A stretch of 64,000 bases of DNA from Microvelia longipes (lineage: Eukaryota > Arthropoda > Insecta > Hemiptera > Veliidae): NCBI GenBank assembly GCA_018340805.1, contig JACMZG010001908.1, positions 48,281,818 to 48,345,817 on the forward strand, read 5' to 3'. The notes under the pieces were generated by a model. It worked only from the letters and a program-made list of their open reading frames with translations. It had not been told where the DNA came from and made no database searches. Shown piece after piece: positions 34,130 to 45,059 of this stretch. The position numbers and the translations under genes were made by a program. Each line of letters starts with the position of its first letter. Position 1 is the stretch's first letter.

Positions 34130-34590
34130 ATTATCCGTTTTAGGTGTTTTTAGGACCTCCTAAGTGGTCCGAGAATAACCTGCAATAATGATTCAGGAAT
34201 AGTTTTAAAATTATCAAACGCAAAAAAATGATGCGATCGGATTGAGATGCAACACGCATAAAGCCATGTTTAGACTAACATATGTGTCTTTCATCTTATT
34301 ATGAGCATTAGTTTAATTGTTTTTAGATGACGTGGGTACGTTTTTTAAAAATTAGTAAAAAATAGGAAAATAATCCAATTGAGTTGAAATTTGGTACAAG
34401 TACCTGTACATCATAAATGAGTACACTAAGTTTTGAGAATACGACAAGTATATTCATGATTTTTGTTGGATTATTAAAGTTAAGCAGCATTGAGCGTAAT
34501 CAATGCCTAGATAGGTGACCGTTGGGAATAAAACGGATGTATTTACTATCTAAGGACAAGCGAAATGAGTACGAAAACGTGTTGCAGTAT
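34130..34590 (+). mobile_element. 5S-derived family, plus-strand copy
   Basis: CCGTTTTAGGTGTTTTTAGG (distal end) is followed by GACTAACATATGTGTC, CCAATTGAGTTGAAATTTGG and TTTTTGTTGGATTATTAAAG. The 5S-like segment and AAGGACAAGCGAAATGAGTA come next. The element seems truncated before its terminal GGAACTTTTCC block. Confidence 0.75.
34479..34536 (+). pseudogene. 5S rRNA-like segment
   Basis: GTTAAGCAGCATTGAGCGTA, CCTAGATAGGTGACCGTTGG and GAATAAAACGG follow insect 5S rRNA through box A, the intermediate element and box C. The 5' part of 5S is absent. Confidence 0.75.
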
Positions 34591-34650
34591 AAATTCAGCC
34601 ATGGCCAAAGCTGAGGCTGGAAATTAGCTGAAGAGAAGAAGCCGAGGAAA

Positions 34651-34680
34651 ATGGCAAGTGCAGAGACGGAGCCGATGCAG
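34651..34680 (+). CDS. Possible first coding exon (10 codons) with splice donor
   Basis: An ATG in good context (A at -3, G at +4) opens MASAETEPMQ. Its last codon CAG is followed immediately by GTAGGT, a strong 5' splice site in phase 0. The surrounding 34590-34720 is clearly GC-richer than the region. An acidic short N terminus on its own exon is common in animal genes. There is no independent evidence: the sequence follows directly on a 5S-derived element and could be chance. Confidence 0.25.
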
Positions 34681-35552
34681 GTAGGTAAATGCTGGCACAA
34701 GCCGGCAATGTTATCTTGGCTGAATAGTAGCATATACTATTTTATCTACTTACCGTTGAAAAACAATCATAAGAATATAATTCATTAAAATATTATCCTT
34801 TATTTTAACCGGTTGCAGTAAAAATTAAGATTACAATAAATTATTGGGTTAAGGTTAGAAACAATAACTTAAATAGACAAAGGAGTAGAAAAATGTTTTT
34901 AAATTTTTGCTACGAGTTTTTGAAAGCACTAAATATTGCTTTGAAATTGTCGCAACACTCACTATGTCAGGTAGAGTTTAGTCTTGTAATTTGTCAATCC
35001 TAACAATATTTCTATAACTAATATTTCTATGTCAATTCTCGTCACTATTATTCTGATTTATTATATTTTATAGCCAATAGTAGGTTCATTTTTTTTTTTA
35101 GAAAATTAATGGTTTACAGTTTTAGTAATTCTTTACAACGTTTTAGTTTTGAAACTTTATTCAAACAAAATAAATGAACAAATAATTAAATAAGTGACGA
35201 AACAAATCATAGAATACGGATTTTTAAATTACGATACCTAAAAGTGCTCATTTGAGCTCACTAAAACTCAATATTGTTTTTTAAAAAGAAAATGTAAAGT
35301 AGGGAACAAATTTCGTCCATAAATTTAAACTAATCTATAACGTAATATTTGTTGTTTTTTTGCTCTTTTTATCTTGGCATAAGATCTTGTCTTATTGATC
35401 TCAAGTTGCAGGCTATGAGCAATGTTAAAAATAAGTAAAATAAACTGATATTACAAAAAATACATATATTTAATGAAAATCAAGGTACACACTGATTCTT
35501 CAGGGACGCACCTCAAAAGTTTTCCTAACATTATATAAGACATTATATAGAC

Positions 35553-36116
<564 letters not shown>

Positions 36117-36139
36117 ACATATTATTATAAACATTACAT

Positions 36140-36590
36140 TATTATAGGATACGCTTCGCTCATCCTCATAACATTGTACTCGCTTCGCTCGTCCTTAGAA
36201 TATGGAAATCCTCAACATTATATAGCAGTTAATGTTTTGACTCGCTTCTCTCGTCTTCGTTTACATAAATCATCAGTCTTATTTCCAGTGGTCAGTGGTC
36301 ACCCATCCAGATCCTGAACTAGCTTATAAAATAAAAACCGTAGTATACTCGGCCTATTGAAATAAACAGTACAATTACGTATTACGTAAAAGGATACACT
36401 TGTTCCAAGTTTCAATTTAATTGTTTTTTTTATTTTTAACGATTTCTTAAAACTTATATACATGTCGTTCGATAAAAATTAAACTAATGTTGATAATATA
36501 ATGAAATATTTAAAAATCATTTAGTTGTGTAAAACCTTTAAAAAAATTCAAAAAATTATTTTTTAAAAGTTTTAGTAATAACTATTACAG
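36140..36590 (-). mobile_element. 5S-derived family, diverged copy
   Basis: Three CTCGCTTCGCTCGTCC-type motifs (36150-36260) precede a degraded 5S-like block at 36285-36325 (GTCACCCATCCAGATCCTGA on the plus strand). Interior CGATAAAAATTAAACTAATG follows. Confidence 0.7.
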
Positions 36591-37259
36591 TCTGAAACAT
36601 CTTAATAGAGTTGGGTCAATAACCTTGTTCTACTACTGACCTATAGACTAAACACCCAATACTTTCTGAAGGTATTAGTCATAGCATGAATCTTAGACAC
36701 CACAAGCCAGAATGATTCCTAATCATGCGAGAATAACGATAAAGGCTACAAGTAGTTTAAGTCTGTAGATTTTTAAAAACACGGGCCTTTAGCCCATTGC
36801 TGCTTTGCGGCCACTTCATTGCAGGCCATTCGTCTGTAGGAAAATTGTCTTTGTTCATCGGTTGTTGTTACTTATTCTTTGTTGTTTCATTATTAATATT
36901 TACTACAAGACATTTTGTAATTTATTCAGTGAATTTTTATAATGTGAGCCAACGTAAGGCATTTCATGGGCCTGCTCAGCTCGCCATGGCTTCCTTGGAT
37001 GTCCCGGTCTGTATCTTGAAATCAAGAAGCCAAGCTCCATCAAACACTTTCCCCAACTCCGAACAAGCTCATAAAAGTCATTTTCACATAAAGATTCGCT
37101 AATAATAATCTTTTGAAAAATCATGACGACAAAAAGGTTATTATTAGAAAAAAAGCAAAATAAACTTAATCAATTCTATTACACGATTAGAAAGGTTTGA
37201 GACAAGTAAACACATTTTTTTTCAATTCTTTTGTTGAGAATTAGAGGAACAGAACTATA
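36591..37259. other. Unannotated; GC-richer patch at 36930-37090
   Basis: Overlapping open frames on both strands (36797-37102 +, 36903-37124 -) cross a GC-richer patch. The minus frame includes a protein-like run YRPGHPRKPWRAEQAHEMPY that I cannot assign. It may be a fragment of a mobile-element ORF. Confidence 0.3.
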
Positions 37260-37585
37260 AGTCCCTATATATACATGGGCATATACCCACATATCCAACA
37301 ATCCATACGTATACAAGGACATACATCCATACATATACATGGCATACATCGAAATATTATCAATCTGTACATCCATCATGCATAGTTACATATACATCAA
37401 CAAATCCATCAATCCACACATATATATTGACATACACCGAAATATTATCAATCCCTACATCCATGAATGCATACGCATATATACATCCACTAATCCATCA
37501 ATCCATACATAAAAATGGACATACATTCACACATCTATTAATATATACATCCCCAATTGTTTCTGTATACCCATCAATCCATATA
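37260..37585. repeat. Degenerate CATACATCCATC-type tandem repeat
   Basis: CATCCATAC, ATACATCAA and GAAATATTATCAATC blocks recur irregularly with higher-order repeats of about 100 bp. Confidence 0.7.
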
Positions 37586-37734
37586 TAGATTGATTGTTCC
37601 ATTTTATTACAACATGGTCAGAAAAGTCCAGGCAGAATTGTTTGCTATGTATTTTTTCATTCACTACCATAACGTCAATTTGTTTTTTATTTATTAAAAC
37701 AAAAAAATTAATACAAATGACGAAAGTATTAAAA

Positions 37735-38130
37735 CGGTTATACTACAAAAAGACTAGTCAGAAAAATAACCCCCTTGACAAACTCTTTAATTAAAATTAA
37801 CCACTTATAAAAGCATTATTTTTATGACTAGTCTTTTTGTTTCTGTAGTACTTTTGTAGAAAAAAAATCTCCTTGACAGACTTTATAATTAAAATTAACC
37901 ACTTATAAAAGCATATTTTATGACTAGTCTTTTTGTTTCTGTAGTACTTTTGTAGAAAAAAAATCTCCTTGACAGACTTTATAATTAAAATTAACCACTT
38001 ATAAAAGCATTATTTTTATGACTAGTCTTTTTGTTTCTGTAGTACTTTTGTAGAAAAAAAATCTCCTTGACAGACTTTATAATTAAAATTAACCACTTAT
38101 AAAAGCATTATTTTTATGACTAATCTGTTT
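37735..38130. repeat. Tandem repeat, ~98-bp unit, ~3.5 copies
   Basis: GACTAGTCTTTTTGTTTCTG recurs at about 37826, 37922 and 38020. Units are nearly identical, with one 2-bp length difference. The first partial unit contains the motif inverted (AAAAAGACTAGTCA). Confidence 0.85.
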
Positions 38131-38155
38131 GTAGTTTTACCATTGTAATACTTTT

Positions 38156-38345
38156 TATACAATATAATTGTGCGAGAGACACCTAGGAACTGTAACAAGC
38201 AAAATGCAATGCTACATCTGGGAATTGTTCCATCATTCGACATTCGTCATCATTGATGGCTCGACATAATGTCATGTCCCACTCTGTTTCGTTACGTCTA
38301 ACTCATCAGGGCGCCGACAGAGCCTAAACTCACTCTGACCTTTGG
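38156..38345 (-). repeat. Hammerhead satellite, truncated monomer (copy 6)
   Basis: Starts CAATATAATTGTGCGAGAGA and ends CTCACTCTGACCTTTGG, about 190 bp of the ~317-bp monomer, directly after the 98-bp array. The ribozyme at 38282-38322 is complete. Confidence 0.85.
38282..38322 (-). ncRNA. Hammerhead ribozyme, intact core (satellite type)
   Basis: In minus sense: CTCTG, cleavage triplet GTC, GGCGCC, CTGATGA, GTTA-GACG-TAAC, GAAA, CAGAG. Helix III has five pairs and helix II four; all invariant bases are present. The helix I region GGCGCC is perfectly self-complementary, which would allow two RNA copies to pair with each other but not a stable hairpin. It matches 8537-8577 at every position except C for T in that hexamer. 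Confidence 0.75.
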
Positions 38346-39193
38346 AGCGACTTTTACTTTTGTGACTCTGACTTTTTTTAATTGACGGAAATTTCACTTG
38401 TCATAGATAGGGGACATGGGAGTAACAATCGAATTCCAGTAGTAATCGTTTGTGCCTAACCTGTCATGACAACTATTCATTTTTATTGTTGACTGGGGTA
38501 ACGGTCACAGATGGACCCCATTTGCTCTGCGACCAGATGTCATCACAACTATAAATAATAAAATAAAAGAAGTTTCTCCTCAAAGCAAAACTTTATAGGC
38601 AAAGCGCTTTAAATCTAACTAGAGGCCATCATCAGTGCAAACCATTGAGATGTTAAAGAAGTAGAGAAGTGAGTCTATGTTTCCTTACTAGGTATTAGAG
38701 TCAGACTTACAAATAATAAGTTTTTATATTATCAATAAAAAACTAAAGTGAGAGTCACGAATATTTTGAAGACGTCAGGTTATTTGATAAAATGAAGTTA
38801 AAACATTACAAATTAAGGGCGTGCTAAAGTCTTTAGCCTTTGCCTTAATTTCATACTGAGTTACTAACAGAATCTAAGGTAGACGAAAAGTTAAATCAAT
38901 TTAGGACAGTTAAGGACTTGGGATATTTCAACACCTTTGAAGGTAGAGCATAGTTTCTAAAACATAACCGGATTATTTCACTCTACTATACTGAACCTTT
39001 AACTTTTACTATCTTTAGCAACTTATAATAATATCATAAGTATTTAACAAGTTTTCTTTGATACGAGAAAACTCATAAAGTAGCTATTTTACTCTATAAA
39101 AATCTTGGAAACATGGTAAACTACAAATTTTTTAACTTTTTTAATTTCCAAAATTGTTAATATATTTTTTTTTTTCAGTTATGTATGGGACAC
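38346..39193. other. Gene-free; one decayed Penelope-type terminus
   Basis: 38555-38650 read on the minus strand has TGCA-CTGATGA, GGCCT...AGATT, TAAA and GCGCTTTGC. This matches the 53.5-kb hammerhead family with a mutated GAAA. The rest is unremarkable. Confidence 0.5.
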
Positions 39194-39543
39194 GATAAGT
39201 TACTGATAATAAAACTTAAATTTGTTCATGTTATTTGATAACATAATAGTGAAAAATGCGTTTTTAATTTCAGTCTCATCAGAAAAAGTTTTGAGTTTTA
39301 GTAAACTTTTGCTAATTTATTATTGTGTTTTTTATGAAGTTTTACACATTTCATAAACTATAGGGTTTGGGACTACTATTAACAAGGTTAACTTCGGTAC
39401 CAGTGTCATTTAAGTATAAAAAAACTTAAATAAAAAGTTGTCGAGTTTCGCAAAAAACGTCTAGGAAATAAGTTTTGTACACACACACACACATACACAA
39501 ACACACACCCACACGCACACACACACACACACACACCACACAT

Positions 39544-39602
<59 letters not shown>
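39194..39602 (-). repeat. Right copy of an inverted duplication (partner 35557-35955)
   Basis: GATAAGTTACTGATAATAAAA through TTCGCAAAAAACGTC, then (AC)n and (AT)n, mirrors the left copy. The two copies are about 3.2 kb apart. Confidence 0.8.
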
Positions 39603-41190
39603 TAAAACAGAAAAATACTAATCGTATTTATAAAAACATGAAAAATAATAATAATAACTTACACAGGGTGAAAATATAGGTGTTATGCATGTTAGACAAT
39701 TTTTGACATTCGTCTTCGCCAGTCCAATTAGAAAGGAAGTTTCCGATCTACTTTAAAAACAAGTATTTTTTAAAAGCTAAAAAAGTATATAGCTATAAAA
39801 ATAAAGTAGTTTGGAAACTTCTTTTTTAACTAGACCAACGAAGAAGAAAGTCAAAAATTTTCTAAAATCCATAAGCCTATAAAAAACCATAGCACCTTTA
39901 TTTTCACCCTCTGTATGAAATTAATATTATTTTTAATGTTATAGACGGGCTTAACCCAACCTCTATCTTCTCTCGAACGGCAAAAAATTGATTTCCTAAC
40001 TTCAGGCTGGTCATGGCAAAACACAGCTTTGTATATGGTAGCGAATTAGAAATACTATAAATAGAATCATGGCAATATGATAATAATTTTAGATTTTTTC
40101 TTCTAAGCAATAAGTTTTTGCAAGGTAAATAATTTAAAGCCATATGGGAGTGATGTTAAAAAAATGTACTTCGTATAAAAAAATGCTGGTGCTTGGTTTA
40201 AGTTTGTAAAATTGTAAAAAATCCAAGAAAAATAATAATCTCTTGCTGTCTCCCTCTAAATTATTTAGGTGTAAAAATAGAAGTGTAAGTAATTGATAAT
40301 AAAAGAAAAAGCTTAGAAGGGGAGATGATAAAAGACACCATGCTAAAGGAATAGTGTTCAAAATCAATCGAACTGTTGAGCACGAGGTTTTCCTCACAGT
40401 GAAAGGTTATTTTCACAGTATGAGGTTTTTCTCAGTTACATGTTCTCCTTATACTTAAAAGATTTCCTTGCATTAAAAGGGTTTTCTTACAGCATAAGCT
40501 TTTGTTTTGCAACAAGAGATGGATAGCATTCTTCATTTTACCAATGTGAAAATCAATTTATCTATCTATGCAACGTGCTGCTAATTACACTCACTATAAG
40601 GGTGGCATTGATAGAGATAGTTATTAAGACTGTATGTAATCTTTCAAATAAATTTTACGGTAAGTTCAATAAAGAAACATAAGTAATAATAAAACAACAA
40701 ATAATACAACACAAGGGCTATGACGGCCATGGGTCAAAAGTCGTAGTTTTTAATATCTGTTTGTATCAGTTTACAAGCTGCAGATTATAACTATGTAACA
40801 GAAATCGAGAATTTCAGCCATCGAACATCCTACTCGAATATCGAATATCCTACTCGGTAGCGCCTTGGAAGACAAAATTTTAGAATAGCGCTCGGCAATC
40901 TCGAGAGCTAACTAGTTTATCTCCCTCAGCTTGTTGGCCTCAGTCGTTAATGAAGTTTTCTTATTTGACTTTGACTTAAACTAAAAATTATGCTGAAAAA
41001 TATGCTTCCATCTTGCTGAAAAATATGCTTCCATCTCTTGTTGGGTATAACTATTTTTTGACAGCGGCAGTATAGTTGGTACTTTACTGACAAAATAATA
41101 AGGTGAAGTACCATTTTATTGTGAATTCAGTAAAAGTAGTTATAGGACAATAACTGTTCGATTATTCCAAGTTTAACAAAATATCATATT
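39603..41190. other. No recognisable feature
   Basis: AT-rich DNA. Around 39700-39870 a short imperfect inverted pair occurs (GACATTCGTCTTCG / CGAAGAAGAAAGTC). The frames at 39904-40143 and 40134-40397 (-) show no motifs. Confidence 0.4.
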
Positions 41191-41640
41191 TGTAATATCA
41201 ATGGAATTAATTGAAAATAAATTGACGAAGAGATTTCGCCCAGGGATCCTGAGCTTCTTCAGTTCTTAAAAATGACAAAAATGAGAAAGTTTGAAAATTA
41301 ATAAAAGTTTGATTGTTTTTTATGTCACGAGTCTAACTAAGTAAATAAATTTAAAATGAAATTACAAAAAAGGAAAAATTAAGATTTTAAGATAATATTA
41401 TAATAAATACTGCTATGATTGTTAATGTCTTGTTTTTTGTTCATACTGTCTTTGTCATCTTTTATACAGTCAGCATTTCTAAAAATTTCCTTTAGTCTGT
41501 ATGTGGTTCTGTATAAAGTATATCACAGTTTTCTTTGCCTGGTCGGTAGTCTTGTCTAGGCGAAAGCTCTTCGTCAATTTATTTTCAATAAATTTTAATA
41601 AAAACGGACTGAAGTCTTCATTAATTCAATTGATATTACA
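41191..41640. mobile_element. Foldback element with hammerhead ends
   Basis: TGTAATATCAATGGAATTAA at 41191 is mirrored at the right end (...TTAATTCAATTGATATTACA). The GACGAAGAG...TTTCGCCC / GGCGAAAGCTCTTCGTC segments are also inverted. A minus-strand hammerhead sits in the left half; the right half keeps only its GAAA-to-helix I part. Confidence 0.7.
41224..41267 (-). ncRNA. Penelope-type hammerhead motif
   Basis: In minus sense: AAGAA (helix I), CTGAAGA, one extra A, a seven-pair helix II (GCTCAGG/CCTGGGC with loop ATC), GAAA, TCTC, TTCGTC. Helix III is AGCT in the right half of the element but ATCT here, so this copy has a helix III mismatch. Helix I pairs TTC with GAA. Confidence 0.6.
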
Positions 41641-42237
41641 ATTTATAACAGTCCAAAAGCTCTGTTATTAAAAATCATATTTATGCAACAATAAAAAGCC
41701 ACGTTAACGCCTAGTGAAATATAAATAATCCACCAGAATTTCAACTTATGATAATTTTAAAATACCTAAAAGATTACCAACGTTTATCCGCGCCAAAACA
41801 ACAACTCTATTCTAAGACAACTCAACCATTAAAATACATTGCCATTCTTAGGCCGAACTATTTTATACTAAATTTTTAGCTGCAAAAAATTATATTTCTA
41901 TGCACCCTAGTTTGAAATATCTCTAAGACAAACAAAATCTAAAACCAAAATTGTTTCTCAAACAAAAATTCAAGCAAAGATTAAAACGTATTTTGTCACT
42001 TACTTTATTTTTTAATCATAGCGATTATCGACAATTACTATGTCAGGAATCTTACTGATAAAACATAAAGAAATTAAAATAATTAATAATATCTGTGAAA
42101 TTACACACATTACCAATTGATTTCTGTAATAAGTTATAACTCTCGATAATAATAATAATTATAAATTAATAATTAATGAATAATAAATAATAATAATAAA
42201 TTAATAATAATAATAATACTTATTATTATTATAACTC
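41641..42237. other. No recognisable feature
   Basis: AT-rich, ending in (AAT/TAA)n-rich DNA at 42140-42230. Confidence 0.45.
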
Positions 42238-42465
42238 TCGATAAAACGATGATAACATACACTCACAAACGCAAACACACACACACAAATGCAGATAGAC
42301 AACTTTGTAAAAACCACCGCAGGAAATCTGAAAAACACATGAAACGAATTATAATTGAGATGAAGCCTCCGTGTCGGATTGGTCGAGTGCAAACACAATT
42401 ATGTTCCTATAAACTTATTGTGCAAATGAGGAAAAGTAAAAATTGTATCATTCAGTGTAATATTA
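42238..42465 (-). mobile_element. 5S-derived family, distal fragment
   Basis: ACGATGATAACATACACTCA, AACTTTGTAAAAACCACCGC and a GAGGAAAAGTAAAAA end. The overlapping frames at 42201-42479 are non-coding. Confidence 0.6.
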
Positions 42466-42529
42466 TCCTAATAACGTAATGATATGGTATAAAACTAATG
42501 TTTTATTTTAGCTTGAAAAGCCTTATTAT

Positions 42530-42640
42530 TGTAGTAATACGCCTATAGAGATAGGCAGTTCAGCACGGATAAACCGCGGGAATCGCCTTAGGTGGTGGCA
42601 CTAGCAGTCATCAAACGTTGGGGCAAGGTAATTATTTTAT
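42530..42640 (-). mobile_element. SINE C, 3' fragment (diverged)
   Basis: GATAAACCGCGGGAATCGCC and TTAGGTGGTGGCACTAGC match the minus orientation of the SINE C body (CTGCGGGAACCAC...GGTGGTAG) with many changes. Confidence 0.4.
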
Positions 42641-42689
42641 TTGAGTCAACGGAGGGAAAACTCGACGGCCTCAAAGAGAAAGCTTTATT

Positions 42690-42995
42690 CCTCAGGATCA
42701 AAGCAGCAAACACCCCTATAAGCATAGAGATATAATTGCTATATGGGCCTTATAAGCAGCCAACACCCCTAAACGCATAGACATACTATCACTACAGGGG
42801 CCCTATAAGCAGCCAACACCCCTAAACGCATAGACATACTATTACTACAGGGGCCTTATAAGCAACCAACACCCCTAAACGCATAGACATACTATTACTA
42901 CAGGGGCCTTAAAGCAGCCAACACCCTAAACGCATAGACATACTATTACTACAGGGCCTTATAACCAGCTAACACCACTAAACGCATAATATAAT
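42690..42995. repeat. Minisatellite, 53-bp unit, ~5.5 copies
   Basis: The unit begins GCAGCCAACACCCCTAAACG, then CATAGACATACTATTACTAC and AGGGGCCTTATAA. Confidence 0.9.
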
Positions 42996-43370
42996 ATTAA
43001 TTGAGATAATATTACTTTAGTAAGGTCTGGGTATACTAAACAATGTTATTATACTATTGTATTAACAGTCCTGACAATAGCATTAACTTTGTAGGGTCTG
43101 GGGTAAACTAAACAATTTTATTATACTATTGTATTAACAGTCCTGACAATAGCATTAACTTTGTAGGGTCTGGGGTAAACTAAACAATTTTATTATACTA
43201 TTGTATTAACAGTCCTGACAATAGCATTAACTTTGTAGTGTCCGGGGTATACTAAACAATGTTATTATACTATTGTATTAACAGTCCTGACAATAGAATT
43301 AACTTTGTAGTGTCTGGGGTATACTAAACAATGTTATTATACTATTGTATTAACAGTCCTGACAGCGAAG
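42996..43370. repeat. Minisatellite, 72-bp unit, ~5 copies
   Basis: The unit carries CTGACAATAGCATTAACTTT, GTAGGGTCTGGGGTAAACTA and TTATACTATTGTATTAACAG. It abuts the 53-bp array on one side and the 64-bp array on the other. Confidence 0.9.
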
Positions 43371-43925
43371 CTAAGTAAGTACCTAGATGAGTGAGTCCTG
43401 GGAATAAATCGGGTGTTTACTGTTTGAGGATAAGCGAAGTGAGTACCTAGATGAGTGAGTCCTGGGAATAAATCGGGTGTTTCCTGTTTGAGGATAAGCG
43501 AAGTGAGTACCTACATGATTGAGTCCTAGGAATAAATCGGGTGTTTACTGTTTGAGGATAAGCGAAGTGAGTACCTACATGATGAGTCCTGGGAATAAAT
43601 CGGGTGTTTCCTGTTTGAGGAAGCGAAGTGAGTACCTAGATGAGAGTCCTGTGAATAAATCGGGTGTTTACTGTTAGAGGATAAGCGAAGTGAGTACCTA
43701 GATGAGTGAGTCCTGGGAATAAATCGGGTGTTTACTGGTTGAGGATAAGCGAAATGAGTACCTAGATGAGTGAGTCCTGGGAATAAATCGGGTGTTTCCT
43801 GTTTGAGGATAAGCGAAGTGAGTACCTAGATGAGTGAGTCCTGGGAATAAATCGGGTGTTTACTCTTTAAGGATAAGCGAAGTGAGTACGAAGTGTTTAC
43901 TCTCTAAGGATAAGCGAAGTGAGTT
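43371..43925 (+). repeat. Minisatellite, 64-bp unit, derived from the 5S-derived element
   Basis: Each unit contains GAGGATAAGCGAAGTGAGTA (the element's terminal motif) and CCTAGATGAGTGAGTCCTGGGAATAAATCGGGTGTTTACT. This corresponds to the box C end of the 5S-like part plus its downstream junction. About eight units; some lack a few bases. Confidence 0.88.
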
Positions 43926-44067
43926 CTTAAGATGTAATTTAATATGAGTTTGGCTTTTTTCTAATTATGAGAACAAGCGAAGCGAGTAGGAAATATTTAG
44001 CAACCCCATATTGTTAGATAAGTTCGTTGTTGTATGTTTTTAAAAAGTTATAAGGTCTACATTGGAG

Positions 44068-44300
44068 CCGGCTTCGGGGTCAAGGTCGTTATGGCATCAG
44101 TTATTATACTGACCTTTGACATGACGGAGATTAAGGGTTCACACCCCAGGTTACTCTCTCAATTTATATAAGATTATTGTTTAAATAAATTGTTGCCAAC
44201 TTTAAATTTAGTTGAAGTGTAACGGTTGCTATACCACCTAAGGATTTTCCCGTAGGGGTTACCTCTGATGAGCCGCAAGGCTCTAAACAGGCATTATTAT
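44068..44300 (+). mobile_element. tRNA-derived SINE (family C)
   Basis: A box around GGGTCAAGGTCGTTATGGC, B box AGGGTTCACACCCCAG. The body holds TTGCCAACTTTAA and AACGGTTGCTATACCACC and ends GATGAGCCGCAAGGCTCTAA with an (ATT)n tail. About 230 bp. Confidence 0.8.
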
Positions 44301-45059
44301 TGTTATATAATGTCTCAATTTAAACCTTTAGATAATAGTGGTTAACGTTGTCTAAATAATATTACTTTGGGGCAGCTCTACTAAACATTAACCAGTTTTT
44401 TGTCCTAGTTTGACATCTCTAGACTTCTCACAGAGCTATTTATTAGCGATACAGAAAACACACACAGACAAGTGTGTGTAGTGTAATAAAACAAAGCTTT
44501 CCTAAAACGGTTGATTCTGATGAAAACTCGGATGGGTTTTTTAGGATAAAAACAATACGTTTGGTATTTACAAACTGTAGTTCCAGTTTACTTTGCCTAT
44601 ATCATCTGTTTTACCTCATAATTATGATGCCCTGATACAACCTAATCATCAAATCAGTTATGTAATTGATTTGATTAATTTCAAATTGAAATTAATTAAA
44701 TTTACTTAATGTTTATTTTATTTGAGCGAACAAATTCAATTAATTTTAAAGTTTTTATCAAAGAAATTATGAAATAAAATTACCAGCAGTCTAGATTTAG
44801 ACAACATTATCGCCCTTTGTAAAAATGGGATTGTTTAAAATAAAAAAATGAAAGCTCAAAAATAGACATGCATGTATGAGTGCAACCTCATCCGGCAAGA
44901 AGCCGCCTCACGAGCGGAGAGAAATGAATAAATAACCAATTACCATCTACACACACTCACACACAAACAAACAAACATACGCAAACACACAGTATTATAT
45001 TAGATTGCAATAATATGTTTTAGAAAAAGATCAATTTGGAATGTAACAAAAACATTACA
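44301..45059. other. No recognisable feature
   Basis: AT-rich DNA with a small GC-richer patch near 44885-44925; nothing recognised. Confidence 0.4.

Noticed and set aside
34479..34536. Functional 5S rRNA gene
   Set aside because: The 5' third of 5S is missing and the sequence is embedded in a dispersed repeat. All other 5S-like blocks share this.
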